Shown here in pieces: positions 54,240 through 63,056 of a DNA stretch of 64,000 nt. The stretch comes from an uncultured Desulfobulbus sp. (lineage in GTDB: Bacteria > Desulfobacterota > Desulfobulbia > Desulfobulbales > Desulfobulbaceae): contig NZ_OY762276.1 in assembly GCF_963665445.1 (NCBI RefSeq), positions 2,016,001 to 2,080,000 on the forward strand, given 5' to 3'. Under the pieces are notes generated by a model, which saw only the letters and a list, made by a program, of their open reading frames with translations, had not been told where the DNA came from and made no database searches. The position numbers and the translations under genes are program-made. Every line of letters begins with the position of its first letter. Position 1 is the first letter of the stretch.

Positions 54240-54327
54240 GTGCAAAGCGAATTTTGACAGTCAGCCGTCGTGCCCGGCGGACGTGGAGCCCTTTTTATCT
54301 TGAGATCAGCTTTTTTACAAGAAAAAT

Positions 54328-54795
54328 TTAACGACGCCTTCGAAAAAAATCGCGCAGGATCTGGCCGCACTCCTCGGCAAGGACACCTCCGGTAATGCTA
54401 AATCCATGATTCAACAACCCATCCGAGCCGATCCGATATTTTGACTCAATGGCGCCGCCTTTGGGATCGGTTGCACCGTACACCAAACGGCTGATACGGG
54501 CATGGACCAACAGGGTGGCACACATGGGACAGGGCTCAAGGGTCACATACAGGGTCGTGTTGGGCAGGCGGTAATTGCCCATCGCCCTGGCAGCCAGGCG
54601 CAGGGCACGCATTTCGGCATGGCCGGAAGGATCGGAGGCCTGGATGCAGTTGTTGCCGGCCTCGGCGAGAATGTTGCCCGCCTCATCGACCACCACCGCC
54701 CCCACGGGCACCTCTCCCAAATCTGCGGCGTGGCTCGCCTGTCGCAAAGCGCGACGCATCATCAACAGGTCGAACTCATCTTGCTGTAAATCCAT
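54328..54795 (-). CDS. tadA: tRNA adenosine-34 deaminase
   Basis: 155 residues. Zinc and catalytic residues are H59-A-E61 and P88-C89-x2-C92 (TLEPCPMC), the standard cytidine/deoxycytidylate-deaminase layout. It converts A34 to inosine in tRNA-Arg(ACG). The C-terminal FFRRRR tail is basic, as usual. AAGGGG precedes the ATG. It is divergent from the sigma-54 regulator gene. Confidence 0.93.
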   Translation of the reverse strand: MDLQQDEFDLLMMRRALRQASHAADLGEVPVGAVVVDEAGNILAEAGNNCIQASDPSGHAEMRALRLAARAMGNYRLPNTTLYVTLEPCPMCATLLVHARISRLVYGATDPKGGAIESKYRIGSDGLLNHGFSITGGVLAEECGQILRDFFRRRR

Positions 54796-54916
54796 TCGTC
54801 CCCTTAGGAAAACCCCTTCAACACGTCCAGGAACTTCCGGTTGCTTTTCTTTGGAGGTCTCGTATAATTACGAAATAGAGATTGAAAATACGAAATTGCA
54901 ACCAGGAGGCTGATCT

Positions 54917-56296
54917 ATGCGAACCAAAAAAGCCACCGTTCTTGCCTATAAATGCTCTCCGGAAAACAGATCGAGCATTGAAGCCGCCTTGTCAACCAAC
55001 TTCGAGCTCAGTTTTCACAACGACCCCGCCGATTTTCAAAAGGAGGTCAGCCTTCGCCCCTTTGATATCATCTTGATGAATCTGCAGGCCGAAAACGGCA
55101 GAAAACAACACCTGCTGGACAAAATCCAGGAGCATACGCCATCGACCGCGGTGATTGTCACCTGCGACAGGGAAGAGACCCTGAAGATCGACAAGGCATA
55201 CGAACCCATCATTTACGACGTGCTCAACCACCCGCTCACCATCGGCCAAATCAAGAGGACGGTTCGCCATGCCCTGGAAAAACGGCGTCAGGAAAACGAA
55301 CTCGCCTATCTGCGAAGAACCCAGGATATCGTCTACAGTTTTGATCGCATCATCGCTGAAAGCGAAAGTTTCAAGGCCATCATCAAAAGCCTGAAAAAAT
55401 TCTCCGCAACCGATGCCACCATCCTCCTCACCGGGGCCACCGGCACGGGAAAAAGTTTCCTCTCCGGAACGGTGCATTACAACTCACCGCGCCGGGAGCG
55501 GCCCTTTATCAAGATCAACTGTGCCAACATCCCGGAAACGCTGCTGGAATCAGAACTCTTCGGCCATGAACGCGGATCGTTCACCGGGGCGGACAAACAG
55601 CGCATCGGCCGCTTTGAACAGGCCGACGGAGGCACGATCTTTCTCGACGAGATCGGTGAGATTCCGCTTGAGATCCAGTCCAAGCTGCTGCGGGTGTTGG
55701 AAGACAAGTCCTTTGAACGCATCGGCGGCAACAAAACCATCAAGGTGGATGTGCGCCTCATCGCCGCCACCAACAAGGACCTGCAGGACCTGATCGCCCA
55801 TGGCAAGTTCCGCGAAGATCTCTACTACCGCATCTCGGTGCTGCCGGTACATCTACCTGCCTTGATGGATCGTCCCAAATGCCTGCCCCAACTTGCGCAG
55901 AAGTTGCTCGAAAAATCCGCCACCTCCCTCAACAAGGGCAATATCCGCGGCTTTTCCCAGGAAGTTCTCGCCCTTATTCAGGGCTATGAGTGGCCCGGAA
56001 ACATTCGTCAGCTGAGCAATACCATCGAACGGGCGGTCATCCTCGAGGACGAGGACGAAATAACCCTCTCCTCAATGCACATCCCCGAGATAGGACGCAC
56101 CCTGACGCCCCTGGTCAAGACAACCGAACCCCTGGAAGTCCATGAAAAAGAGTTGATCATGCGTGCCCTCACGGAAAATCTTTGGGTGCAGAAGGATGCG
56201 GCACACTGCCTGGGGATCAGCCCCCGGGCACTCAACTACAAGATCAAGAAATTCGGCATCACCCACCAGAACTGGCGCAAACACAAAAAAGAATGA
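54917..56296 (+). CDS. Sigma-54-dependent activator with degenerate receiver
   Basis: 459 residues, NtrC layout. The N-terminal receiver-like domain (1-~120) has Asn at position 55 (PFDIILMNLQ), where the phospho-acceptor Asp should be. The AAA+ domain follows, with Walker A GATGTGKS (173-180), the sigma-54 contact loop as GSFTGA (220-225) instead of GAFTGA, and Walker B GGTIFLDEIGE. A Fis-type helix-turn-helix (DAAHCLGISPRALNYKIKKF) ends the protein. AGGAGG precedes the ATG. No histidine kinase gene is adjacent, in line with phosphorylation-independent control. Targets unknown. Confidence 0.92.
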   Translation: MRTKKATVLAYKCSPENRSSIEAALSTNFELSFHNDPADFQKEVSLRPFDIILMNLQAENGRKQHLLDKIQEHTPSTAVIVTCDREETLKIDKAYEPIIYDVLNHPLTIGQIKRTVRHALEKRRQENELAYLRRTQDIVYSFDRIIAESESFKAIIKSLKKFSATDATILLTGATGTGKSFLSGTVHYNSPRRERPFIKINCANIPETLLESELFGHERGSFTGADKQRIGRFEQADGGTIFLDEIGEIPLEIQSKLLRVLEDKSFERIGGNKTIKVDVRLIAATNKDLQDLIAHGKFREDLYYRISVLPVHLPALMDRPKCLPQLAQKLLEKSATSLNKGNIRGFSQEVLALIQGYEWPGNIRQLSNTIERAVILEDEDEITLSSMHIPEIGRTLTPLVKTTEPLEVHEKELIMRALTENLWVQKDAAHCLGISPRALNYKIKKFGITHQNWRKHKKE

Positions 56297-56300
56297 CCCC

Positions 56301-56711
56301 TCAGTGAAGATGGCCGCCTGTGCTGGACATGGCCAGGTTGCCGTCTTTCACCCCGCGCAAGGCCATCAACTGTTCGGCCAGTTCCCGCACCTGGGAGGCA
56401 CGGCCCTTGACGATGGTCACCTCCAGACAGTTGTGATGGTCCATGTGCACATGGGTGGATGAGGTGATGGCATGGTGAAATTGGTGCTGCAGCTCGGTGA
56501 TCTTTTCCTGAAGCTGGGGCTGGTGGTGGTTGTAGACCAGGCTCACGACTCCCACCACCTCGCTGTCCTGCTCCCATTCCTCGTTGACCAGCACCTTGCG
56601 GATCAGATCGCGCACCGCCTCAGAACGGTTTGAGTAGCCTCGAGGCTCAATGTAGTTGTCGAACTGCTCAAGCAGCTTTTCATCCAATGAAATGGAAAAT
56701 CGTTTCAACAT
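56301..56711 (-). CDS. nikR: Nickel-responsive regulator NikR
   Basis: 136 residues. The N-terminal ribbon-helix-helix (KRFSISLDEKLLEQFDNYI) binds DNA. The C-terminal ACT-like domain carries the high-affinity nickel ligands H76, H87, H89 and C95, at exactly the numbering of the E. coli protein. Nickel-loaded NikR represses nickel uptake genes. It lies six bases after the M48 protease stop. A possible target box precedes the TonB/CobN operon in this window. Confidence 0.94.
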   Translation of the reverse strand: MLKRFSISLDEKLLEQFDNYIEPRGYSNRSEAVRDLIRKVLVNEEWEQDSEVVGVVSLVYNHHQPQLQEKITELQHQFHHAITSSTHVHMDHHNCLEVTIVKGRASQVRELAEQLMALRGVKDGNLAMSSTGGHLH

Positions 56712-56717
56712 CGCCGG

Positions 56718-58145
56718 TCAACTTCCTTTTTCAAGTTCTTTGAGTTTATCCAACAGTGCCCGGGCCTCGTTGCGGTATTTCTCCTCGATGGAGGTATCCT
56801 TGGATGCCCTGGTCAGGTACTGTTTGGCGAGCTTTTCCCGCCCGAGGTAAAGATTGTACTTGCTCAGATAAAACCCTGCCATCCCCTCCCTGCCCCGACT
56901 GGCTTCAATACGGCCCAACTCGAAATAGAGCTGGGGATACTCGGGCATGAGCGCGGCAAAACGCTGCAGCAGCTGTTCAGCCCGGCTGATGTTGCCCCGC
57001 ATGGATTCAAGCTTGGCCAGTTGATAGAGCCCGTACATATCGTCGGGATTCTGGCGGATGCTGCGCTCCAACAGGGAACGAGCCTCCTCGATACGGCCGG
57101 CATCCAGCAGGATCACCGCCCGGTCGACCTTGAGAATGTTTTTCTGGGGAAAGTCGGCCTCCACCTTGTCCAACAGGGCAAGAGCCCCGCTGAAATCGCG
57201 CTCCTCCGCGGCCAGAAGAGCCAGGCCGAAATTGGCCATCTTGTGCTGCTCGGCATCTGCAGCCGTATTGAGCAGGGTTGAACAGTAAATCTTGAGTTTG
57301 TCGTGATCAATTGATTGGACGAGCACGCGGTAACGAAATCGAAAAAAGTCGAAATTGTCGATTTTTTTATAAACCGGCTGCTTTTCCTTAATCCGGTCGC
57401 TCTCCAACAGCGACTGCACATAGCCCAGGCGCGCCTCGGGATTGGGATGGGTCAGCAAATACTGAGGCGTATCGCTGCCAATGCTGTAGCGGGTTATGCG
57501 GCGCATGGTGTTGAGCATGTTTTCCATGGCCTCGGGGTTCCGGTGCATCTGCCGCATCCAGCCGAAGGAGAGCCGGTCGGCCTGCTCTTCATCCTCCCTG
57601 CTGTACTGCAGGTTGGCGGCCTGGCCGGCAGCCATGGAGCCCATCATGATTCCCGGAGAGAGCCCGGGAACGCCGATGGCCAATCCGGCGATGGCCAAAA
57701 GCAACGAGGCGGCACCGATCACCGTGTTCTTTTCCATACGTTGGGCAATATGGCGGCTAACCACATGACCGATCTCGTGGGCGAGCACGCTGAGCAACTG
57801 ATCCTCGTTCTGGACCTGCTCGATCAGGCCGGAGTAGAAAAACACCAATCCTGCAGGCGCGGCAAAGGCATTGAATTGGGTGCTCTTCACCACATAGAAT
57901 CGATAATCGAAATACTGGGGGCCAACGGTTTTGAGCACCTTATTGCCCAGCCCATTGATATACTGACTGATATCGGGATCATCGAGGATGGGCAGGCTTT
58001 TTCGCATGGAATAAATAATCTGCTCGCCGATTTTTCGTTCCTCACCAAGGGTCAGCGCCACGGCCTGAAGAGGCAGGAGGAACAGGGAAATCAGGGCCAA
58101 AAGAGCTCCACAACGGGTGAATACTGTCGTTCTTAACATAAACAT
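56718..58145 (-). CDS. Periplasmic M48 metalloprotease with TPR repeats (BepA-like)
   Basis: 475 residues. A signal peptide (to about residue 30, VALTLGEERKIG) is followed by the M48 protease domain with the zinc motif HEIGH at VLAHEIGHVVSRH. The third ligand Glu is in REDEEQADRLSF. From ~280 tetratricopeptide-like repeats follow (LYQLAKLESMRGNISRAEQL). The layout matches BepA/YfgC, which monitors outer-membrane protein assembly such as LptD. Start is ATG 58145, or 58139 two codons later. It shares a transcript with nikR. Confidence 0.9.
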   Translation of the reverse strand: MFMLRTTVFTRCGALLALISLFLLPLQAVALTLGEERKIGEQIIYSMRKSLPILDDPDISQYINGLGNKVLKTVGPQYFDYRFYVVKSTQFNAFAAPAGLVFFYSGLIEQVQNEDQLLSVLAHEIGHVVSRHIAQRMEKNTVIGAASLLLAIAGLAIGVPGLSPGIMMGSMAAGQAANLQYSREDEEQADRLSFGWMRQMHRNPEAMENMLNTMRRITRYSIGSDTPQYLLTHPNPEARLGYVQSLLESDRIKEKQPVYKKIDNFDFFRFRYRVLVQSIDHDKLKIYCSTLLNTAADAEQHKMANFGLALLAAEERDFSGALALLDKVEADFPQKNILKVDRAVILLDAGRIEEARSLLERSIRQNPDDMYGLYQLAKLESMRGNISRAEQLLQRFAALMPEYPQLYFELGRIEASRGREGMAGFYLSKYNLYLGREKLAKQYLTRASKDTSIEEKYRNEARALLDKLKELEKGS

Positions 58146-58247
58146 GTACCGTGAAAGAAAGGGCGACGGCTGTACGCAGGGGGCTTTATCGTCAGCGCAA
58201 AGGTAACGCGTTCCCCGATCCCCTGCAAGCTGCGGTTGCAGCGGTGC

Positions 58248-59135
58248 TCAGCTTACTGCGCGTTTGAACCGTTTCTCAAGCCGGGCGACCCCCCATGAGC
58301 AGGGAAAGGTCAGCACGAAATAGAGCGCTGCCACGGTCAGCCAGACCTCGATGGTGAGGTAGGTCGAGGCCATCAACTGGGTCCCCTGGTAGGTGAGCTC
58401 CTGAATGGAGATGACCGAAACAATGGCCGAATCCTTGATCAATGAGATCACCTGCCCGGCGAGGGGCGGCAGAACTCGGCGAAGGGCCTGGGGCAGGATC
58501 ACATGAATCAGGCTCTGGTACCTGGTCAGGCCGAGGGCCGTAGCCGCCTCCCACTGGCTGCGTTCCATGGATTCGATCCCGGAGCGGAAGATCTCGGCCA
58601 TGTAGGCGCTCTCAAACACGGCCAGAGTCACCAGGGCGGAAAAAAAGACGGAGAGCTCACCGGGAGGGGCAAACAACGCGGTGAGCAGGGACTTCGTCAT
58701 CATTGATGCCTCCTGCGCCGCCTCATCGAGCTGCAGCAGGGGAATCAACTGATCGGCAAGAAAGAAATAACAGAGAAAGAGAAGGACCAGCGGCGGCAGA
58801 TTGCGCAGCAGTTCAATGGCGGTTCGCGAGACCAACCTGGCGTAGAGACTGTTGTTGATCCGCCCCAGGGCCAGCAACAGTCCGAGCGGCAGGGCCAGCA
58901 ACCCTGCCCAGAGACTGAGACGCAGGGTGGTCAGCACCCCCGCAATCAGGTAGTTGCTCACCCAGCGCCCCTGCTCGGCATCAAAGCGAAAGAGAAACTG
59001 GGGGATGACACCCCAGTTCCAGGTGTAATTCAACCGTTGGGTGATGCGATAAACGAGAAATCCAACCGCCACGACCAGGAAAAGCAGGAGCAAACCATCC
59101 AGAATGGTCAGTGTTTTCTTTTTTTGAACGAACAC
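58248..59135 (-). CDS. Polar amino-acid ABC transporter permease
   Basis: 295 residues from GTG 59135. The open frame back to 59276 lies inside the binding-protein gene. Membrane segments include LDGLLLLFLVVAVGFLVYRI. The HisM/GlnP-type family motif is IELLRNLPPLVLLFL, and the EAA loop is EAATALGLTRYQSLIHVILP. It forms the inner-membrane channel for amino acids delivered by the protein encoded just upstream. No ATPase gene is in the window. Confidence 0.88.
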   Translation of the reverse strand: MFVQKKKTLTILDGLLLLFLVVAVGFLVYRITQRLNYTWNWGVIPQFLFRFDAEQGRWVSNYLIAGVLTTLRLSLWAGLLALPLGLLLALGRINNSLYARLVSRTAIELLRNLPPLVLLFLCYFFLADQLIPLLQLDEAAQEASMMTKSLLTALFAPPGELSVFFSALVTLAVFESAYMAEIFRSGIESMERSQWEAATALGLTRYQSLIHVILPQALRRVLPPLAGQVISLIKDSAIVSVISIQELTYQGTQLMASTYLTIEVWLTVAALYFVLTFPCSWGVARLEKRFKRAVS

Positions 59136-59157
59136 AAGGTTACCGTGCGCAGCTCTC

Positions 59158-59982
59158 TTATTGCACCAGGTTCTGCCAATCGGTTGAACCGAACCAGTAG
59201 TTGTAGCGCTCGGCAATCCATCCCCTGCTCTGGACAACATCGATCCAGTTGTTGAGGAAGTTGAGCGTATCCACATCGCCCTTGCGCAGGCCCATGCTGA
59301 TCGGTTCCCGCATCAACTGCTCCGGATGGGCTTCAAGCAGTTCCGGCGCATTGGCGGCACTGTGGACCGGCAGCGGCTGTCCCGCAACCATGCCGTGCAC
59401 CCGTCCGTTGCGCACCTCCTGAACCGCGGCTGGCTCGTCGTCAAAGAGGCGCAAGGTGGCCTGGGGAAACCGTTCCTTGGCCGCAAGGGCAGCCGTCGAC
59501 CCCAGGCGGGCCGCAAGGGTGACGCCTGGTTTGTCGAAGTCATCCAGGTTCCAGCCCGCTGTCATTTTTTTGTTCGCCAGCAGTCCCTGACCTGTGTAGT
59601 AATACGGGTCGGTGAAGTTGATTTGAAGATTGCGCTCGGGGGTCATCGTCATTCCGCCGATAATCAGATCAAATTTTCCCGCGATTAAGGCCGGAATGAT
59701 GCCGGACCATTTGGTGGGAACGAACTGAACCTTTACCCCCATGTCTTTGGCAAGCTGTTTGGCGACATCAATTTCCATGCCGATCAATTCGCCCTTTTTA
59801 TCCTTCATCGCCCAGGGCACGAAGACATCCATCCCTACCCGTAGCGTTCCCCGCTGAACAATCTGTTCAATGGTGGATTCCTCGCTCAACTTTTGTTGTA
59901 TCTCTCCCGCCATTACGGGATGAAGCCCGGCAACGAACAGACAGCAGACAAGGATCAGGGCATGCACTCCAATGCGTTTCAT
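59158..59982 (-). CDS. Polar amino-acid ABC transporter binding protein
   Basis: 274 residues from ATG 59982 (GGAGGAGACG upstream); the frame to 60126 is spurious. The signal peptide is MKRIGVHALILVCCLFVAGL then HPVMAG. Family landmarks are GTLRVGMDVFVPWAM, IGMEIDVAKQLAKDMGVKVQ, FDLIIGGMTMTPERNLQINF and TDPYYYTGQGLL. It is a class II periplasmic solute-binding protein for glutamate, glutamine, histidine or a similar ligand. It is 22 bp before the permease GTG. Confidence 0.9.
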   Translation of the reverse strand: MKRIGVHALILVCCLFVAGLHPVMAGEIQQKLSEESTIEQIVQRGTLRVGMDVFVPWAMKDKKGELIGMEIDVAKQLAKDMGVKVQFVPTKWSGIIPALIAGKFDLIIGGMTMTPERNLQINFTDPYYYTGQGLLANKKMTAGWNLDDFDKPGVTLAARLGSTAALAAKERFPQATLRLFDDEPAAVQEVRNGRVHGMVAGQPLPVHSAANAPELLEAHPEQLMREPISMGLRKGDVDTLNFLNNWIDVVQSRGWIAERYNYWFGSTDWQNLVQ

Positions 59983-60269
59983 CGTCTCCTCCAAATCTCT
60001 CCAATGGTTACGGCCTCGATTGCAGCAGGCTCTTTTGTCATACGATTTTGCCGGTTGCCCCAGTTGTGGGTTCAGATCGCTCCCCAGCATACAGCCACAA
60101 TGCAGGCAGGGCTGCCCAAACGGCAAAGTCGCACCATACCCGTTTCCCCTGCTGATGGGTAGATGCTCAGCGAATCGTTGCCCTTTTAGCTGAAGAGCAA
60201 TATCATCACCCCGGCCCCCTGCAATGACCGGGCAGAGAAGGTAGATTTCTCTCCCTAAAAAAATTCCCG

Positions 60270-60737
60270 TTACTGACTGATCGGGGCAAAGGAACCGTTG
60301 ACGATGCGACGAAGATCCTCGGGTGCCAGTTCTATCTCCAGCCCCCTGCGTCCTGCGCTGACATAAATGGTGGGAAATCCCTCGGCCGATGCATCGATCA
60401 CCGTGGGCAGGCGTTTCTTTTGACCAAGCGGACTCACGCCGCCCAGGACATAGCCGGTTGTCCGCTCAACCGCGGATTTATCCGCCATAGCCGCCTTCTT
60501 GCCCCCCAGGGCCTTGGCCATCAGCTTCATGTTGAGCATGGAAGAGACCGGGACGACACCGACGGCAAGCGAGCGGTCATCCAGAGAGACAACCAACGTT
60601 TTAAACACCCGCTCCTCGGCGACACCCAGCTTTTGTGCGGCTTCGCCGCCATAGGTCTCGCTTGCCGGGTCATGCTCGTATTCATGGATGATGTGGTTGA
60701 TTTTGTTCTTCTTGGCAACGTTAATTCCCGGGGTCAT
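60270..60737 (-). CDS. ybaK: Cys-tRNA deacylase (YbaK/EbsC family)
   Basis: 155 residues, full length. The family's catalytic Lys region is RVFKTLVVSLD, and the substrate-pocket blocks are GKKAAMADKSAVERTTGYVL, GGVSPLGQKKRLPTVID and SAGRRGLEIELAPEDL. It hydrolyses Cys mischarged on tRNA-Pro. It is divergent from the decarboxylase gene, with dispersed repeat copy C in between. Confidence 0.92.
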   Translation of the reverse strand: MTPGINVAKKNKINHIIHEYEHDPASETYGGEAAQKLGVAEERVFKTLVVSLDDRSLAVGVVPVSSMLNMKLMAKALGGKKAAMADKSAVERTTGYVLGGVSPLGQKKRLPTVIDASAEGFPTIYVSAGRRGLEIELAPEDLRRIVNGSFAPISQ

Positions 60738-60797
60738 AGCTCTCTATCTTGTAAACATCGCGCTTCTCACCCTGAGGATGAGAGCAAACTTTAAATA

Positions 60798-60898
60798 AGA
60801 TGGCTTCGCAAAAAGTCAGAAACCTAAAAACACATATCGTGAAATCAGTGAGTGACGAAGCTCAAAATGTCACTCTCGAGGCTTTGTACGAAAACGAC
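60798..60898 (-). repeat. Dispersed repeat family 1, copy C (inverted)
   Basis: Read on the minus strand it begins GTCGTTTTCG, ~10-nt loop, CGAGAGTGAC, and ends CTGACTTTTTGCGAAGCCAT, aligning with copy A throughout. The stem differs from copy A at several bases, but each change keeps pairing through G-U, so RNA structure is conserved. The apparent extra 75 codons of the decarboxylase frame are translated from this repeat and its flank. Confidence 0.72.
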
Positions 60899-61024
60899 AC
60901 AAATAAAACGCATACAAAAAAACATGTATTGATATGCCTCTCACCCAGAGGGAATTCCCCTTTGAACAAGAGCATTTTTTTGCTATTCTTATTGAGTTAC
61001 CACGAGTTGTTTGCGGAGATTTCC

Positions 61025-62947
61025 ATGAATTTGCCCATATTGAAAATTTTAATTATAGAAAAAAACACCGTTATCCTCAAACAGATCGTTGAAAATATCC
61101 TTCGATGCGTGAGCAGTTTTGATCGGAAAGATATCGTTGTCGAAACTGCCTGCGCATCCAGCCTGAAATCGGCCCTCGAGATCATTGAAGATGACGATGA
61201 CATACAAGCCGTTGTTCTCAGCTGGAACCTCGAAGATACATTGAATGAAGGTGTTGATGAAAAAGAACGGTTCAGGGGCAACAATACCGATTTCATCACT
61301 GCAATCAAATCAATACGGGTCTCCCTGCCGGTCTATATCCTCGGTGATGAAAGCCAGGGCCTGGATATCATCAACAAATCGATCGATATAGAGTCGTTCT
61401 TTTTCCGCGACGACATCATTCAAGACCCAGAATCCATCCTCGGCTACATCCTCAACGACTTCGATGACCGCTGCCAGACCCCCTTCTGGGACGCCTACAA
61501 GAGCTACATCACCGAAGCCAACGACTCCTGGCACACCCCCGGGCACAGCGGCGGCCTCAGCTTTCGCAACTCACCATATATACGTGATTTTTATCAGTTT
61601 TACGGTCGCAATGTCTTTGTCGGCGACCTTTCCGTCTCCGTCGACTCACTCGGTTCCCTCACTGAAGGCACCAATGCCATCGGCAAGGCCCAGGAATCTG
61701 CCGCCTATACCTTTGAAAGCACCAAGACCTTCTTCGTCACCAACGGTTCCAGTACCTCCAATAAGATAATCCTGCAAACCCTGCTGCGCAGCGCAGACAA
61801 GGTCATCGTCGACCGCAACTGCCACAAATCGGTGCATTACGGCATTCTCCAGGCCCGGGCAAACCCCATCTATCTCAGCAGCATTCTCAGTCCGGAATTT
61901 GGTATCTTCGCCCCGCCGCCCCTGGCGGAAATTGCTGTAAAAATCGAACAGAATCCAGATACCAAGCTGATCGTCCTTACGGGCTGCACCTACGACGGTC
62001 TACTCATCGATGTTCGCCAGGTTGTGGAGATGGCCCACAACCGGGGTATCAAGGTCTTCATAGACGAGGCCTGGTTCGCCTACTCCCTCTTCCATCCCGC
62101 CTTCAGGCCGTATTCCGCGATCAATGCCGGTGCCGATTACATCACCCACTCGGCACACAAGGTTGTGTCTGCCTTTTCGCAGGCCTCGTACATCCACGTG
62201 AACGATCCGGATTTCGACGCCGATTTTTTCCATGAAATGTACAGCATGTATTCCAGCACTTCCCCCAAGTACCAGATCATCGCCTCACTCGATGTCTGCC
62301 ACAAGCAGCTGGAGATGGAGGGCTATGGACTGCTCAAGGGACTGTTGGCCCAGGTCGACGAACTCAAAAAACAGGTGCAGAACTTCAGTTATATTCGAAT
62401 TCTCGACAGCTCGGACTTCACCGCCCTCTTCCCCCACTTCAGCAGGGACAATATCGGCCACGACCGATTAAAAATCCTGTTGGATGTCTCCAGGCTCGAA
62501 TATTCAACCAGCGACATTCACCGTTACCTGCTCGATGAAATCGGGCTGGAAATTGAAAAATACACCCATTCGACCATACTGGTCCTGCTGACTCTCGGCG
62601 GCACCCGCTCCAAGGTTATCCGGCTGTACAATGCCCTGAAAAAGCTCGATCAAAAAAAGGCTGCATTGCCCGTCTGCAAAGTCAGGAAGCAGCGCACGAG
62701 CAACCTGCCGGGCATAACCCTCAAATGCCTGCCCTCCGATGCCTTTTTCGGCAAACGGTGCAGCCTGCCCTTTGACAATGCGATCGGCAGGATATCCGCC
62801 GGCCTTGTCACGCCCTACCCTCCGGGCATTCCCATCCTCGTCCCCGGTCAGCTCATCCAGCAGGAGACCATAGACTATCTGCGGACCCTGATTGCGCAAA
62901 ACACCCGCATTCAAGGTATGTACGACGGACAGATCTACGTTGTTTAG
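61025..62947 (+). CDS. Orn/Lys/Arg decarboxylase (PLP fold type I)
   Basis: 640 residues from ATG 61025, which has GGAG six bases upstream. The frame back to 60800 crosses repeat copy C and is rejected. Domain order: N-terminal wing resembling a receiver (~1-135), PLP domain with WHTPGHSGG, FFVTNGSSTSNKII and the PLP Lys in ITHSAHKVVSAFSQ (~378), then a C-terminal domain ending in TPYPPGIPILVPGQ. The protein is shorter than the usual 710-755-residue E. coli inducible enzymes. The substrate amino acid is not decided by sequence. Confidence 0.88.
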   Translation: MNLPILKILIIEKNTVILKQIVENILRCVSSFDRKDIVVETACASSLKSALEIIEDDDDIQAVVLSWNLEDTLNEGVDEKERFRGNNTDFITAIKSIRVSLPVYILGDESQGLDIINKSIDIESFFFRDDIIQDPESILGYILNDFDDRCQTPFWDAYKSYITEANDSWHTPGHSGGLSFRNSPYIRDFYQFYGRNVFVGDLSVSVDSLGSLTEGTNAIGKAQESAAYTFESTKTFFVTNGSSTSNKIILQTLLRSADKVIVDRNCHKSVHYGILQARANPIYLSSILSPEFGIFAPPPLAEIAVKIEQNPDTKLIVLTGCTYDGLLIDVRQVVEMAHNRGIKVFIDEAWFAYSLFHPAFRPYSAINAGADYITHSAHKVVSAFSQASYIHVNDPDFDADFFHEMYSMYSSTSPKYQIIASLDVCHKQLEMEGYGLLKGLLAQVDELKKQVQNFSYIRILDSSDFTALFPHFSRDNIGHDRLKILLDVSRLEYSTSDIHRYLLDEIGLEIEKYTHSTILVLLTLGGTRSKVIRLYNALKKLDQKKAALPVCKVRKQRTSNLPGITLKCLPSDAFFGKRCSLPFDNAIGRISAGLVTPYPPGIPILVPGQLIQQETIDYLRTLIAQNTRIQGMYDGQIYVV

Positions 62948-63056
62948 ACAGTTGTCGCCCCCGGAGACGAACAGGGGGTTCAGGCAAAACAATCCGACAA
63001 GCCACCAGACCCCTGCCGGATCTTCGTGCTGTGCCGGGCAGACAGGAATATCGAAA

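Noticed and set aside
60800..61024. 75-codon N-terminal extension of the decarboxylase
   Set aside because: Translated from dispersed repeat copy C and flank; the ATG at 61025 has a good RBS and the family start fits.
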